A stretch of DNA of 64,000 nucleotides, taken from contig CAYLKS010000004.1 in assembly GCA_964384205.1 (NCBI GenBank), positions 18,160-82,159 of the forward strand, written 5' to 3'. This DNA is from CAYLKS01 sp964384205 [NCBI: uncultured bacterium]. Lineage in GTDB: Bacteria; JAGOEH01. Under the pieces are notes generated by a model that saw only the letters and a program-made list of their open reading frames with translations, did not search any database and was not told the origin of the DNA. A program made the position numbers and the translations under genes. Of the stretch, positions 9,653 to 20,823 are shown piece after piece (the stretch's first letter is position 1; each line of letters opens with the position of its first letter).

Positions 9653-10283
9653 ATAATTGGTCAATTATTTTAGTTATTTCATGGATATTGTTTATATGAA
9701 AATGGGGTGTGCCATTTTTTTGTTTGTTTACCAGTACTGTTTTAATATTTAGTTCTTTGGCTTCTTTAAGATATTTCCATATATCATCAAACATAACAAA
9801 TTCATGAAAATAAGCTTTTTTGTCAATATATTTTGTGACTTTTATATAAGAGTCCCGATGAATTTTATTTTTGAATTCCATAAACTGTATATCAAAAATT
9901 TTTTCTATATATTTTTCAATGCCAAGTGCTTTTACAACTTTTTGTGCATATTTATAATATGAATTTGTTAAAATAAAGATTGGACATTGTATGGATTCCA
10001 TGATGAGCTGTAGTTTTTTGTCTTCTTTTGGAAGATATTTATCATCGACATCATGGACAAACTCTAAAAAATCATAAGGATTTATTTTAAAATTCACGAT
10101 TAAACCTTCCATCGTTGTTCCATATTGTTGATAATATTGTTTTCTTAAATTTTGTGCATCCTCAAAAGAGTAGTTATAATTTTGCACGATATATTCTGTC
10201 ATTAATCTATCGACTTCTTTAAGAGGCCCTTCATTTGGAGAATATAAAGTATTATCAAGGTCAAAAAGAAAGTATTTTATCAT
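9642..10283 (-). CDS. HAD-type pyrimidine 5'-nucleotidase-like phosphatase
   Basis: Haloacid dehalogenase superfamily, 213 residues. Motif I is FDLDNTLY, motif II ILTNS, motif III a Lys near IHRDSYIK, and motif IV VMFDD. The helical cap region, including QYGTTMEGL and FVHDV, fits the family resembling yeast Sdt1 pyrimidine 5'-nucleotidase. Substrate assignment is by family resemblance only. Its start codon overlaps the stop of the preceding ParA-like gene (10280-10283). Confidence 0.75.
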   Translation of the reverse strand: MIKYFLFDLDNTLYSPNEGPLKEVDRLMTEYIVQNYNYSFEDAQNLRKQYYQQYGTTMEGLIVNFKINPYDFLEFVHDVDDKYLPKEDKKLQLIMESIQCPIFILTNSYYKYAQKVVKALGIEKYIEKIFDIQFMEFKNKIHRDSYIKVTKYIDKKAYFHEFVMFDDIWKYLKEAKELNIKTVLVNKQKNGTPHFHINNIHEITKIIDQLYEN

Positions 10284-11782
10284 GAATATAATTTATATGA
10301 AATCTTTTTTAAGTCAAGACTAATCTCTGAATTATTATTGTATAAAAGAAAAGGTTTAAAATTTTTTATATAATTACTGATAGATGGATTTTCTCGTACA
10401 ATCCCTGCAAATTCAATATTTAAATTTAGATAATTTTTGGAGTATTCTATTACTGCATTTGCAAATTTGATGTCAGAAGCAGTTTTTACTCTGTTAAGTA
10501 CTAATTTGATTTTGAATTTTTTTATTGTATCGATTACTATTTGTGAAAATATAGGGTTGATTTTTTGTAATGTTATAATAAATTCTGGAATATTTTTTAT
10601 TTCATTATTATCAGGATCAATTAATATTTCAATTTTTTTCCTTATTTCAATATATTTATTTAGGTTATTATTTTTTGTGATTTCTCTAAAAAGTGTTTTT
10701 TTTATAAAAGTGCTGACATTCTCAATAGATGTTGGCTCTGGATTTATTATCATTAAACCATTTTTTGCAAATCTGAAAAAGTCTATAACATTATATGAAG
10801 AACCAGAGCCTAAGTCGAGCAAGATATAATCAGCGTCTAATTTTTTTATATTATTGATTAATTTTATTTTTGTGCGATATGGTAAATTTGCTAATTGCAG
10901 AATATCTTTTGCGCCTGATATAAATTTTAAGTTTGGGATTTCTGTATCAATTAGAATTTCATTGATATTTTTTTTGTTTTTATAAAGAAAATCAGATAGA
11001 GTTACAGGTGGATATTTTATTCCAAGAAATGTATGTAAGTTTGCAGCTCCCAGATCGACATCGATGATTATTACCTTTTTGCCTTGATTTGCCAGCAGTA
11101 TTCCCATACTTGAACATATAAAGCTTTTACCAGTTCCTCCTTTTGAACCGCCCACTGCAATAAAGTTTTTATTTTCAATATTTAATTCTTCAAAAGGATT
11201 TCCATAAGTAATTTCTTTTGTTTCTTCTTGAATATTTGAGGTAGTTAGTTCTTCAAATTTTTTTATTAAAATTTCTACATTTTCATTTATTTTGAGTGTT
11301 TCATTATCATTATAATATTTTTCAACTAAAGCTTTTTCTTGATAATATGTTTTTAGATAATCTATAATATTTGCAAAATGTTCTTTTATTTCGAAAAGTA
11401 AATCTTTTAACTGATTATTGTTCTCAAAAATAGCACTCAGAAGTATAAAGTAATTTTTTAAAGAAGTAACATCTTTTTCCATAGAATATAATATTTTAAA
11501 TATAATTTTTTTTATTCTTTCATCTACAGTTTTATTATTTAATGAAAATTTTATGATTTTTAGTAGATTATCTATATTTGAATTGATAGTATTAAATTTT
11601 TTTAAAATAATTGAATTTTGTTTTGATAGTTCTGATATGTTGATTATTTCTTTATTATCGATTCTAAAGTCGTTTGTATTAATATCATTGATTTTTTGAT
11701 TTAATATATCTGCAATTTTTATTATATATTTGAGTATATCTTCATAGGATTTTATCTCATAAATTTCTATTTCATTTTTCAT
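10280..11782 (-). CDS. MinD/ParA-like ATPase with a long N-terminal extension
   Basis: Residues from about 210 form a deviant Walker A ATPase (VGGSKGGTGKSF, then DVDLGAANLH), as in MinD, FlhG and related positioning ATPases. The segment NLHTFLG recalls FlhG-like members. The first 200 residues are a predicted helical, Lys/Asn-rich region that I do not recognise. At 500 residues it is much longer than MinD (about 270) or FlhG. FlhG normally sits with flagellar genes, which are not seen here; the neighbours are phospholipid and nucleotide enzymes. Its cargo is unknown. Confidence 0.75.
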   Translation of the reverse strand: MKNEIEIYEIKSYEDILKYIIKIADILNQKINDINTNDFRIDNKEIINISELSKQNSIILKKFNTINSNIDNLLKIIKFSLNNKTVDERIKKIIFKILYSMEKDVTSLKNYFILLSAIFENNNQLKDLLFEIKEHFANIIDYLKTYYQEKALVEKYYNDNETLKINENVEILIKKFEELTTSNIQEETKEITYGNPFEELNIENKNFIAVGGSKGGTGKSFICSSMGILLANQGKKVIIIDVDLGAANLHTFLGIKYPPVTLSDFLYKNKKNINEILIDTEIPNLKFISGAKDILQLANLPYRTKIKLINNIKKLDADYILLDLGSGSSYNVIDFFRFAKNGLMIINPEPTSIENVSTFIKKTLFREITKNNNLNKYIEIRKKIEILIDPDNNEIKNIPEFIITLQKINPIFSQIVIDTIKKFKIKLVLNRVKTASDIKFANAVIEYSKNYLNLNIEFAGIVRENPSISNYIKNFKPFLLYNNNSEISLDLKKISYKLYS

Positions 11783-11814
11783 AATTTAGTTTTTATGCAA
11801 AAATTATTCCATAA

Positions 11815-12507
11815 TTAGAGTAAAGATATAAAAATTATATAGAAAAATCTGATTAAATCGAGCAAGATATTGAAATGTGTACTGTATTCATTGTAAATTG
11901 TAGGGATATCAACATAGGAAATATTAAAATTATTTTTTACAAATTTTATCAAAATCTCAGTTTCTAATTCATATCGTATGCTTTTATAGGTAAATTTTTC
12001 CATTTTTTGTATGTTTATTAATCGAAAACCAGATTGGGTATCAGGTATATATTTTTGTAATACTAAAGAAACAATAAGATTGCCTAAAAAGTTGCTTAAT
12101 TTTCTCTGAAATGGCATGTGGTTATCTATTTTACGTTTGCCTATTATTAAATCAGAATTTGTTTTTTGTAATTTTTTTATAAAGTTTTTGATATATTTTG
12201 GCGGGTGCTGAAGGTCAGCATCTATAAATATAGCATATTTAAAATTATTTTTTCCAGCCCATGATGTGGCTTTAATTAAAGAAAAAGATTTACCTTGATT
12301 TTTAGAATTAGTTATAATTGTAATATCAAATTTTTTTATAATATTTTCAGTATTATCTGAGCTTCCGTCATTTATAACTATTATTTGTTTTTTATGAAAA
12401 TTATAGAGAGTAGAGATTTGCTCAAGAAGTTGTTTTATTGTAAATTGAGCATTATATGCTGGAATTATTATACATATATCATTTGGAATTGGAAACTTTC
12501 CAGACAT
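11815..12507 (-). CDS. Family 2 glycosyltransferase (dolichyl-phosphate mannosyltransferase-like)
   Basis: GT-A glycosyltransferase of 230 residues. It has the N-terminal IIPAYNA motif, the INDGSSDNT nucleotide-binding segment and the DADLQHPP metal-binding motif, all typical of polyprenyl-phosphate sugar transferases such as DPM1. The C-terminus (LIRFFYIIF) is hydrophobic and may touch the membrane. It starts 29 nt inside the preceding CDP-alcohol phosphatidyltransferase gene. The pairing suggests envelope lipid or glycan assembly, but donor and acceptor cannot be read from sequence. Confidence 0.8.
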   Translation of the reverse strand: MSGKFPIPNDICIIIPAYNAQFTIKQLLEQISTLYNFHKKQIIVINDGSSDNTENIIKKFDITIITNSKNQGKSFSLIKATSWAGKNNFKYAIFIDADLQHPPKYIKNFIKKLQKTNSDLIIGKRKIDNHMPFQRKLSNFLGNLIVSLVLQKYIPDTQSGFRLINIQKMEKFTYKSIRYELETEILIKFVKNNFNISYVDIPTIYNEYSTHFNILLDLIRFFYIIFISLL

Positions 12508-13075
12508 GTAATATTCTTTGAATAACTGTAAAATTTGTTGAGAGTGCGAGGAAGTATAATATATATTGCATACTGCCTGTTGGTAAGAAACAACCTAAGG
12601 CAAGTAAGACAACTCTTTCAGGTCTTTGAATAAGTCCCACTTTGCAGTCTAATCCGAGTCCTTCAGCTCTTGCTCTAACGTAACTTATTAGAAGAGAACC
12701 GGATATAGTAAAAAATATTGCAAGTAACACCATAGGATTTTGTAATTTATAGTAATATATTCCTAACCCTAAAAAAATTATTAGTTCTGAATATCTATCT
12801 AAGGTTGAATCTAATAAAGCTCCGAATTTTGTAACTTTATTTTGGTTTCTGGCAATATATCCATCTAACATATCAAAGAGGCCAGCAAAAAGAATTACAA
12901 ATCCCGCAATAAAAATTTGTGATTTAGCCAAAAGGTATAAAACCGCAAAGTTAATTAGAAAACCAGTTATTGATATAAAATTGGGAGAGGCATTAAAATA
13001 TTCTAAAATTTTTATAAATGGTTTGAAAATAAAAATTATAATATTTCTTAAAAAATCATGTACATTTTTTATCAT
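12479..13075 (-). CDS. CDP-alcohol phosphatidyltransferase
   Basis: Membrane enzyme of 198 residues that moves a phosphatidyl group from a CDP-lipid to an alcohol. The full family motif DxxDGxxARxxxxxxxxGxxxDxxxD is visible in FDMLDGYIAR followed by GALLDSTLDR. Several hydrophobic segments surround it. It could make phosphatidylglycerol phosphate (PgsA-like) or an inositol-phosphate lipid; sequence alone does not decide. It is the first gene of the minus-strand group ending at 7993 and diverges from gdhA. Confidence 0.8.
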   Translation of the reverse strand: MIKNVHDFLRNIIIFIFKPFIKILEYFNASPNFISITGFLINFAVLYLLAKSQIFIAGFVILFAGLFDMLDGYIARNQNKVTKFGALLDSTLDRYSELIIFLGLGIYYYKLQNPMVLLAIFFTISGSLLISYVRARAEGLGLDCKVGLIQRPERVVLLALGCFLPTGSMQYILYFLALSTNFTVIQRILHVWKVSNSK

Positions 13076-13239
13076 TATAAAATAAGTCCTTTTTAGATTG
13101 TAAAACTCTCATTATAAAATGATAAATTATTTTTTGCTAAAAGTCAATAATAAAAAAGAATAATTTGAAGTTTAATATTTTTAATTAATCTTATTGTTAT
13201 TGTTTAAAATTATTGATTATCAATAGATTAAAGTTATAA

Positions 13240-14694
<1,455 letters not shown>

Positions 14695-14715
14695 TTATAA
14701 AATAAATATTTTAAG

Positions 14716-14750
14716 AGGCAGATAGTAATTACGCTATCTGCCTTTTTTTA
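14716..14750 (+). terminator. Rho-independent terminator of gdhA
   Basis: A perfect 10-bp stem, AGGCAGATAG (14716-14725) with CTATCTGCCT (14734-14743), has an 8-nt loop and is followed by a T-run. Confidence 0.9.
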
Positions 14751-14775
14751 TTTATTTAATAATTAAAAATTTTTC

Positions 14776-14803
14776 TTGATTTTTTTAGTTATCTTTGTAA
14801 AAT
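14776..14803 (+). promoter_or_regulatory. Possible promoter of the TonB-dependent receptor
   Basis: TTGATT at 14776-14781 and TAAAAT at 14798-14803 with a 16-bp spacer. This would give a leader of about 100 nt before the ATG at 14909. Weaker than the other promoters in this window. Confidence 0.4.
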
Positions 14804-14908
14804 AGAATTATGGACGTTTTTTTTATAATTAACATAAATTATGGAAAATCTTAATTTTATATTCACAAAGGTGGTGTAATATTTATCCAAAAAATGGAAG
14901 GAGTGAGT

Positions 14909-17686
14909 ATGCGTAAGTTTTTTTCTGTAGTTTTGTTTTTATTTTTTTTAGCAAGTAGTATTTGGGCACAACAAGGTAAGGTTCAGGGTAAAGTTGTTGA
15001 TGTTAATTCCGGAGAACCATTAGTTTCAGCTAATGTTATGATTGTTGGTACTAATTTGGGTACTATAACAGATGAAAATGGAAAATTTGTTTTGGAAAAC
15101 GTTCCTGTAGGTAAGCAAAAAGTTAAGGTAAGCTATATCGGGTATAAAGAAAAAATTATTGAAATTGATGTGAAAGCAGGAGATGTTGTTACTGTAAATT
15201 TTGAACTTGAGGAGAGTGCTATTAAAGGTCAGGAAGTTGTAATTGAGGTAAACAGAGCGGTAGAAAGAGAAACCCCGATTGCTTTTAGTAATATTGATCA
15301 AGAGAAATTGAAAGAAAAGTATACGGCAGAAGATGTTCCTATGTTGATTAGAGAAGTACCAGGTGTTTTTGCAACAACATCAGGTCTTGGCGAATCTGAG
15401 GTTTATGTCCGCGGATTTAATGGTGAAAGAGTGCAAATTTTGATTAATGGCATTCCTGTTAATGATCCTGAAAGTCAGATTGTATATTGGTCAAACTGGA
15501 CTGGATTATCAAGTAATGCTAAGTCTATACAGGTTCAAAGAGGTGTTGGTTCTTCTTTATATGGCTCTGGTGCTTTTGGTGGTTCTATTAATATAAGTAC
15601 AATGGGGCTTTCTCCTAATAAACAAATTATTTTTAGATCTTCTGTTGGTTATTATACTACAAAAGGTGTTGATGGTGGAGAAAATGACGGTAAAGTTGCT
15701 GATGGTAAAGGTGGATTTGAAGATTATAATCCAATCACTTATATGACAAGTGTTAGATACAATTCTGGTTTATTATATAATGGTAAACTTAATTTTAGTG
15801 TTTCTTTGGAAAGAAAAGGTGGAGAGTACTATATTAATGGTACAAAATATGATGGTTGGTCTTTTGGTTTCGAAGCTCAAAGTATTTTAGGAGCGCATAC
15901 ATTATATCTAAGCTTTATTGGTGCACCTCAGCATCATAATCAAGCAAGAACGGTTCAGGACCCAGATTTATTTAAAACATTAGGTAGAGAATATAATAGA
16001 AATAATCATTCATATCAGGAAAATTATTATTTTAAACCTCAATTATCTTTGAGAGATGAATGGACTATTAATGAGAATACTTATTTATTAACAAATGTAT
16101 TTGCAACTATGGGTAGAGGAGGTGGAAAATATTTAAGAAATGATTATTTTGATGTTGAAACAGGGGAAAATACTTTTAAAACTGTTAAAGAATATTATGA
16201 TGATAAATATTTTGGAAGACATGCAAGGTTTGCTTATGAAGTAACAGGTGGCAAGGCTGTATTAAAGGGTTATGATCCTGATAATCACACTTTTAAAGGC
16301 CAGAATGTTTCTTATGGCACAAATTTAATTACAAATACTTATAGTCATAGCTGGAGAAATGATAGCCATAATAACCATAAACAAATAGGTTTTAATACTG
16401 CTTTTCAACAAAAACTCAATAAACAATTGAAATATGTTGTAGGTGGTGAGGCAAGATATTGGGTTGCAGATCATTTTGCAGAATCTGAAAATTTTAGATG
16501 TTCCGATCCAGACGGAAATGTTATAACTTATAAAGAAGTTCAGAGAAGATATGATTATACTGGTAAAGTTCTAAATATGTCTGTTTTTGGTAGGGTAAAC
16601 TATTCTCCAATTGAAAAAGTCAATATTATGGCAGACGTTCAATATGCGAGATATTCTTCAAAAATAGAAGAAAATCGTATTAGAATTTTTGATTTTGAAG
16701 CCGGTAAATTTACAGATTGGTACTATTATCCAACGAAAGATTTAGTTGATGATAATGGCAATAGAAAATATAAAGATAGTGATTATGAAAGAACTTTTAA
16801 TTTTGTAAGTCCTAAATTTGGTATTAACTATAATCTTTCAAAATCTGTAAATTTTCTTGCAAATTATTCTATTTCTTATAAAGAACCAAGAGCGGCTGAT
16901 TGGTATGATAGAACAAGAGGTCCTGGTGCTAACCAACCAGATGGAAAGGATTTAGACCCTGAAAAACTTGAAAATATAGAATTCGGTTTTGGTTTTAATA
17001 AAAAACAGTTTGGGCAATTTAAAAATGTAAAATTATCTGCTAATTATTATATTATGAATTTTTCAGATAAGATCGAACGTGTAACTGACATGAGAGATGA
17101 AAGAATTACTATAAATGCCGGTAAAGCAAAACATCAGGGGTTAGAATTGTATGCAACAGCTGATATTTCAAAGTTTTATTTTAGTACCTCTTTAACATTG
17201 GCAAAAAATAGATGGCAGAAAATGGATGTAAAAGAAATTTTTTATGAACCGGCAGATTCTGTTGTTGATAAAGTAGTTCCTTTCTCTCCTGAAAAAATGT
17301 TTCATGCTAATGTAGGATATAATATTAGTAAAAAATTAAAGATTGGTTTTGCCACAAGATGGTGGGATAATTATTATGCAACATATAGTAATACATATCA
17401 AACTTATAAACGAGGTGATGATGGGAAATGGCAAAAAGATAAAGTTGTTTCCTCAAAAATTGATTCTTATTTCTCTTTAGATGCTTCAATTTCTTATAAA
17501 ATTAAATTAAAGGGAACAGATGTTAATTTTAGATTGAATTTGAACAATTTAACAAATCATGAAAATATTGTAAAAGCTGCGTATTCTAAAGATTATAATA
17601 GAAATGATTATTATCCGGATTATAAGGTTTATGTTGTTCCAGGTCCTTTATTTAATGTATTCTTTACCATGGAAGTAGTTTTTTAG
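14909..17686 (+). CDS. TonB-dependent receptor with carboxypeptidase-like N-terminal domain
   Basis: Outer-membrane active-uptake channel. From ATG 14909 (925 residues) it starts with a signal peptide, MRKFFSVVLFLFFLASSIWA, matured near AQ. Residues about 25-105 are a carboxypeptidase-regulatory-like beta-sandwich, and about 135-240 the plug (VPGVFATTSG, then SLYGSGAFGGSINIS). The rest is beta-barrel ending in Phe, as expected for BAM insertion. The site AAGGAGTG at 14898-14905 supports this start over the ATG at 14894. No neighbouring gene indicates the substrate. It has its own terminator. Confidence 0.9.
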   Translation: MRKFFSVVLFLFFLASSIWAQQGKVQGKVVDVNSGEPLVSANVMIVGTNLGTITDENGKFVLENVPVGKQKVKVSYIGYKEKIIEIDVKAGDVVTVNFELEESAIKGQEVVIEVNRAVERETPIAFSNIDQEKLKEKYTAEDVPMLIREVPGVFATTSGLGESEVYVRGFNGERVQILINGIPVNDPESQIVYWSNWTGLSSNAKSIQVQRGVGSSLYGSGAFGGSINISTMGLSPNKQIIFRSSVGYYTTKGVDGGENDGKVADGKGGFEDYNPITYMTSVRYNSGLLYNGKLNFSVSLERKGGEYYINGTKYDGWSFGFEAQSILGAHTLYLSFIGAPQHHNQARTVQDPDLFKTLGREYNRNNHSYQENYYFKPQLSLRDEWTINENTYLLTNVFATMGRGGGKYLRNDYFDVETGENTFKTVKEYYDDKYFGRHARFAYEVTGGKAVLKGYDPDNHTFKGQNVSYGTNLITNTYSHSWRNDSHNNHKQIGFNTAFQQKLNKQLKYVVGGEARYWVADHFAESENFRCSDPDGNVITYKEVQRRYDYTGKVLNMSVFGRVNYSPIEKVNIMADVQYARYSSKIEENRIRIFDFEAGKFTDWYYYPTKDLVDDNGNRKYKDSDYERTFNFVSPKFGINYNLSKSVNFLANYSISYKEPRAADWYDRTRGPGANQPDGKDLDPEKLENIEFGFGFNKKQFGQFKNVKLSANYYIMNFSDKIERVTDMRDERITINAGKAKHQGLELYATADISKFYFSTSLTLAKNRWQKMDVKEIFYEPADSVVDKVVPFSPEKMFHANVGYNISKKLKIGFATRWWDNYYATYSNTYQTYKRGDDGKWQKDKVVSSKIDSYFSLDASISYKIKLKGTDVNFRLNLNNLTNHENIVKAAYSKDYNRNDYYPDYKVYVVPGPLFNVFFTMEVVF

Positions 17687-17703
17687 TTTAGATATTTTTT
17701 GTA

Positions 17704-17738
17704 AAAGCCTGCTATTTGAAAAATAGCAGGCTTTTTTT
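17704..17738 (+). terminator. Rho-independent terminator of the TonB-dependent receptor
   Basis: Stem AGCCTGCTATTT (17706-17717) with AAATAGCAGGCT (17721-17732), 12 bp and a 3-nt loop, followed by a T-run. Confidence 0.92.
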
Positions 17739-17775
17739 ATTTGCCATTTTGATAAAAAATTAATATCATCATTTT

Positions 17776-18735
17776 ATGAAACGCATTTTTGTAGATAATA
17801 CAAAATTAATTTTTTCATTGATAACAAATAACTTTTCTAAAGTATGTAAAACAGCTATAGTTTTATATAAAATATTAATCCCTGTTTCTATTATTATTGA
17901 AATTTTAAAATATTTTCATATAGTTGAATTTATTGGAAAGATCCTTAGTCCAATAATGCAATTTATTGGCTTGCCAGGTGAGGCAGGTATCGTATGGGCT
18001 ACATCTATGCTTACAAATTTATATGGAGGAATTTTATCATATATATCAATTTTTGGAAATAATCCATTATCTGTTGGGCAGATTACAATATTAACTTTTA
18101 TGATGTTGATTGCCCATTCTTTTTTTGTTGAGATTACTATAGCTAAAAAATCAGGTGTAAAGATTTATCAAACATTTTTAGTTAGGTTCTTAGGTGCTTA
18201 TTTAGCCGGAATTCTTTTAAGTTTTTTATTTAGTAAATTACATTTTGGATATAAGCCATCAAAACTTATATGGAAAAGTTCAAATGCAGGGGGCGGGGAT
18301 TCTTTTGTTTTATTGAATTGGTTAATCGTTCAATTAAAAAATTATTTATTGATTTTTATTGTTATTTATATTCTGGTTTTAATTATGGAATTTTTGAAAA
18401 AAAAGGGAATTTTAGATTTTTTGAATAGAAATTTGTATGTTTTTTTCAAATATATAGGAATTAGTCAGAGAGGAATCCCTTTACTAATTACAGGATTAAT
18501 TATGGGAATATCTTATGGAGGAGCCTTTATTATTTCGGAAGTAGAGAGTGATACTATTACAAAAGAAGAGGCTTTTTTTGTAATAATTTTTTTGAGCTTA
18601 TGCCATAGTTTGTTTGAAGATTCTTTATTGATGATTTCTTTGGGAGCTGATTTTTTTATACTTTTATTTGGAAGATTTTTATATTCAACTCTTATTACTT
18701 ATATTATATTGAAAATATCTAAATACTATCTTTAA
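17776..18735 (+). CDS. Nucleoside recognition (Gate) domain membrane protein
   Basis: Integral membrane protein of 319 residues with about eight hydrophobic segments. The N-terminal half has the Gate-domain pattern: helical hairpins around a small-residue loop (IGLPGEAGIVWATSMLTN), as in SpmA/SpmB, nucleoside transporters and other Gate proteins. The C-terminal half repeats a related pattern (ITGLIMGISYGGAFIISEVES), so two Gate units are likely. The transported solute is unknown. It stands alone and converges with the chemosensory operon, with 4 nt between stop codons and no terminator seen. Confidence 0.7.
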   Translation: MKRIFVDNTKLIFSLITNNFSKVCKTAIVLYKILIPVSIIIEILKYFHIVEFIGKILSPIMQFIGLPGEAGIVWATSMLTNLYGGILSYISIFGNNPLSVGQITILTFMMLIAHSFFVEITIAKKSGVKIYQTFLVRFLGAYLAGILLSFLFSKLHFGYKPSKLIWKSSNAGGGDSFVLLNWLIVQLKNYLLIFIVIYILVLIMEFLKKKGILDFLNRNLYVFFKYIGISQRGIPLLITGLIMGISYGGAFIISEVESDTITKEEAFFVIIFLSLCHSLFEDSLLMISLGADFFILLFGRFLYSTLITYIILKISKYYL

Positions 18736-18739
18736 TATC

Positions 18740-19912
18740 TTATTTAATTTTTATTACAATTAAGGTTATATCATCATCAGGTTTCCGTGTCCCTAAAAAA
18801 AGCCCAAGTTCTTTTAATATATTTTCTATAATAGCTTTGGGGCTTTTATCTTTATTGTTTGATATTGTAGCTTGTAGTCTTTTTTTCCCAAATTGCTCTT
18901 TATTATAGTTTTGAGCTTCAATTATTCCGTCAGTGTAAAACAATATAATATCTCCTGAATCTATATTAATATCATAATTTTTATATTTACTAGTTGGAAG
19001 AAGCCCTAAGAAGAAACTGGGAGCATCAATTTTTAATATTGTATTTTTTTTTGCACTATAAATTATAGGAGGGTGATGTCCGGCATTGGAAAATAGAAGT
19101 TTTTTTTCATTTATGTTTATATCACAATATAATGCGGTTACGAAAAAATCGGTACCACCTACTAATTTATATACGTTAGAATTTAGTTTATCTAATAAAT
19201 TATTTGGGGACATCCCCCCCATATCTAATATACTATTATAGAATGATTTTATTGCGGCGGTAATTAATGCAGATGGAGTACCATGTCCTGAAACATCTGC
19301 TATAAGTAATTGCAATGAATTCTGAAATATATTAAAATCATAAAAATCCCCGCCAAGTTGGGTAGATGGTTGATAATAGAATGATATTTCAAAGCCATTA
19401 TATTCCTGGGGGATATTACTGGGCAAAAGAGTTCTTTGTAATTCAGCAGCTAATTCTAATTCTCGTTCTAAAAGTTTTTTTTGTTCTAATATTTTGTTTC
19501 TATTTTCTATAGTTGTTTTTAATAAGTTATAATAATTAATAGCATTTTTTACTTTTAGAGGTAATTGAATATTTAAAATATTATTCGAAAGAGGCTTTTC
19601 TAAATAATCAAAGCACCCAAAATTTAATGCCTTTTTTATGGATTCTATATCTGATAAGGCTGAACTTACAATAATAGGGATATTTTTATATTCTTTTGTA
19701 TTTTTTATCCAATTTAAGAACTCAAATCCATCCATAATAGGCATTGTTAAATCTAATATTATTAGATCAATTGCTTGGTCTTCTGTAATTTTTTTTGCAA
19801 CCAGACCGTTTTCTGCTTCTAATATATTATAGTTATATTTTTTTAATGTAAAAAATAAAATTTTTCTATTGAGTTTTTCATCATCTACGATAAGTACACT
19901 TTTTTTATTCAT
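18740..19912 (-). CDS. Receiver-PP2C (SpoIIE/RsbU-type) phosphatase
   Basis: Residues about 1-125 are a complete receiver: VDDE acid pair, phosphoacceptor Asp in LDLTMPIMDG, conserved Lys in YLEKPL. A linker helix (about 140-165) leads to a PP2C-type Ser phosphatase domain with metal motifs GGDFYDF, DVSGHG and DDDITLIV. Such proteins dephosphorylate STAS-domain anti-sigma antagonists when the receiver is phosphorylated. The operon encodes two RsbW-like kinases and two STAS domains, so the likely substrate is the STAS part of the 29416-30630 protein. Last gene of the 12-kb operon. Confidence 0.9.
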   Translation of the reverse strand: MNKKSVLIVDDEKLNRKILFFTLKKYNYNILEAENGLVAKKITEDQAIDLIILDLTMPIMDGFEFLNWIKNTKEYKNIPIIVSSALSDIESIKKALNFGCFDYLEKPLSNNILNIQLPLKVKNAINYYNLLKTTIENRNKILEQKKLLERELELAAELQRTLLPSNIPQEYNGFEISFYYQPSTQLGGDFYDFNIFQNSLQLLIADVSGHGTPSALITAAIKSFYNSILDMGGMSPNNLLDKLNSNVYKLVGGTDFFVTALYCDININEKKLLFSNAGHHPPIIYSAKKNTILKIDAPSFFLGLLPTSKYKNYDINIDSGDIILFYTDGIIEAQNYNKEQFGKKRLQATISNNKDKSPKAIIENILKELGLFLGTRKPDDDITLIVIKIK

Positions 19913-19924
19913 ACAATATCCTTA

Positions 19925-20803
19925 TTAGAGGTCTTTATATTTTATTAATGTAATTTGGTTACCTTTATCATTATATTCAAATTTATCAAAAAAAGTTTTT
20001 ATCATCAGAATGCCTCGTCCATGCTCATTTAATATATTTATATCGTCATTTATTGTTTTTTTCCAGTTAAATCCTTTCCCCTCATCTTTGATAACAAATT
20101 TTACATAATTTTCTGTTAAATGGTAATCTATAACAACCTTTCGTTTTGAGAAAACTGGATGTTTTTTTCTTTCAGATAATAAATCATAATATTTATTATC
20201 TTGAATAGCGTGCTTTTTAGTATTCCCATCAATTTCAAAATTCCCATGTTCTATAGCATTAATAATTACTTCATAAAGAGCAAGTTCAATTTTTTTTATA
20301 TTTCGGGTTATTTTTTTTGCATTGAAGGTTAATTGATTGATTACACTGGGGATTTTGGATAGATCATTTTCTAAAATTATTCTTTTTTTTTCTTCTATTA
20401 ATGTTTCAGTATCGTAGAGATTTATTATATTGCGATAGAGAAAAATAGCTTTATTTATTAAAGTGTTCCATTCTTCTTGTTTATCAGGGATTTCAAAACA
20501 ATAGAATAATTTTTTAGAATATAGTGTATATAATATATCCTTTTTGATTTTTTTTACAAGAGCTATAGGGAGTACATCTAATAAAAGATTTCCAGAATGA
20601 ATCATTTCAAGTAGTTTGGATATATTGGGGAGTGATTCGTTTTCATAATAATATAATAAGATATTTACTTTTTCTTTAAGAATTATATCAAAAGCTTCTT
20701 CTATGTTATTATTTACAATACTTTCTATTTCATATTTATGAGCATTTTTTTTTATTGTAGTTACTATTGGATGATTTTCTTGAGTGAACAGCAAAACCTT
20801 CAT
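19925..20803 (-). CDS. RsbW-like Ser/Thr kinase with a degenerate receiver N-terminus
   Basis: 292 residues. The C-terminal half is a GHKL ATPase of the anti-sigma type: N-box NAIEHGN, G1 box DEGKGFNW, G2 box GRGILM. Between the N-box and the next strand there is an insertion of about 30 residues that the kinase encoded at 29416-30630 also carries, so the two are paralogues. The N-terminal 120 residues look like a receiver fold, but the phosphoacceptor position reads ILLYYYEN with no Asp. Inferred role: kinase or binding partner of a STAS protein. Confidence 0.8.
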   Translation of the reverse strand: MKVLLFTQENHPIVTTIKKNAHKYEIESIVNNNIEEAFDIILKEKVNILLYYYENESLPNISKLLEMIHSGNLLLDVLPIALVKKIKKDILYTLYSKKLFYCFEIPDKQEEWNTLINKAIFLYRNIINLYDTETLIEEKKRIILENDLSKIPSVINQLTFNAKKITRNIKKIELALYEVIINAIEHGNFEIDGNTKKHAIQDNKYYDLLSERKKHPVFSKRKVVIDYHLTENYVKFVIKDEGKGFNWKKTINDDINILNEHGRGILMIKTFFDKFEYNDKGNQITLIKYKDL

Positions 20804-20823
20804 TTTTTTAACTCACTATTAGT

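Noticed and set aside
10280-11782. Calling the ATPase flhG
   Set aside because: No flagellar gene in the window, and the long N-terminal region does not fit.
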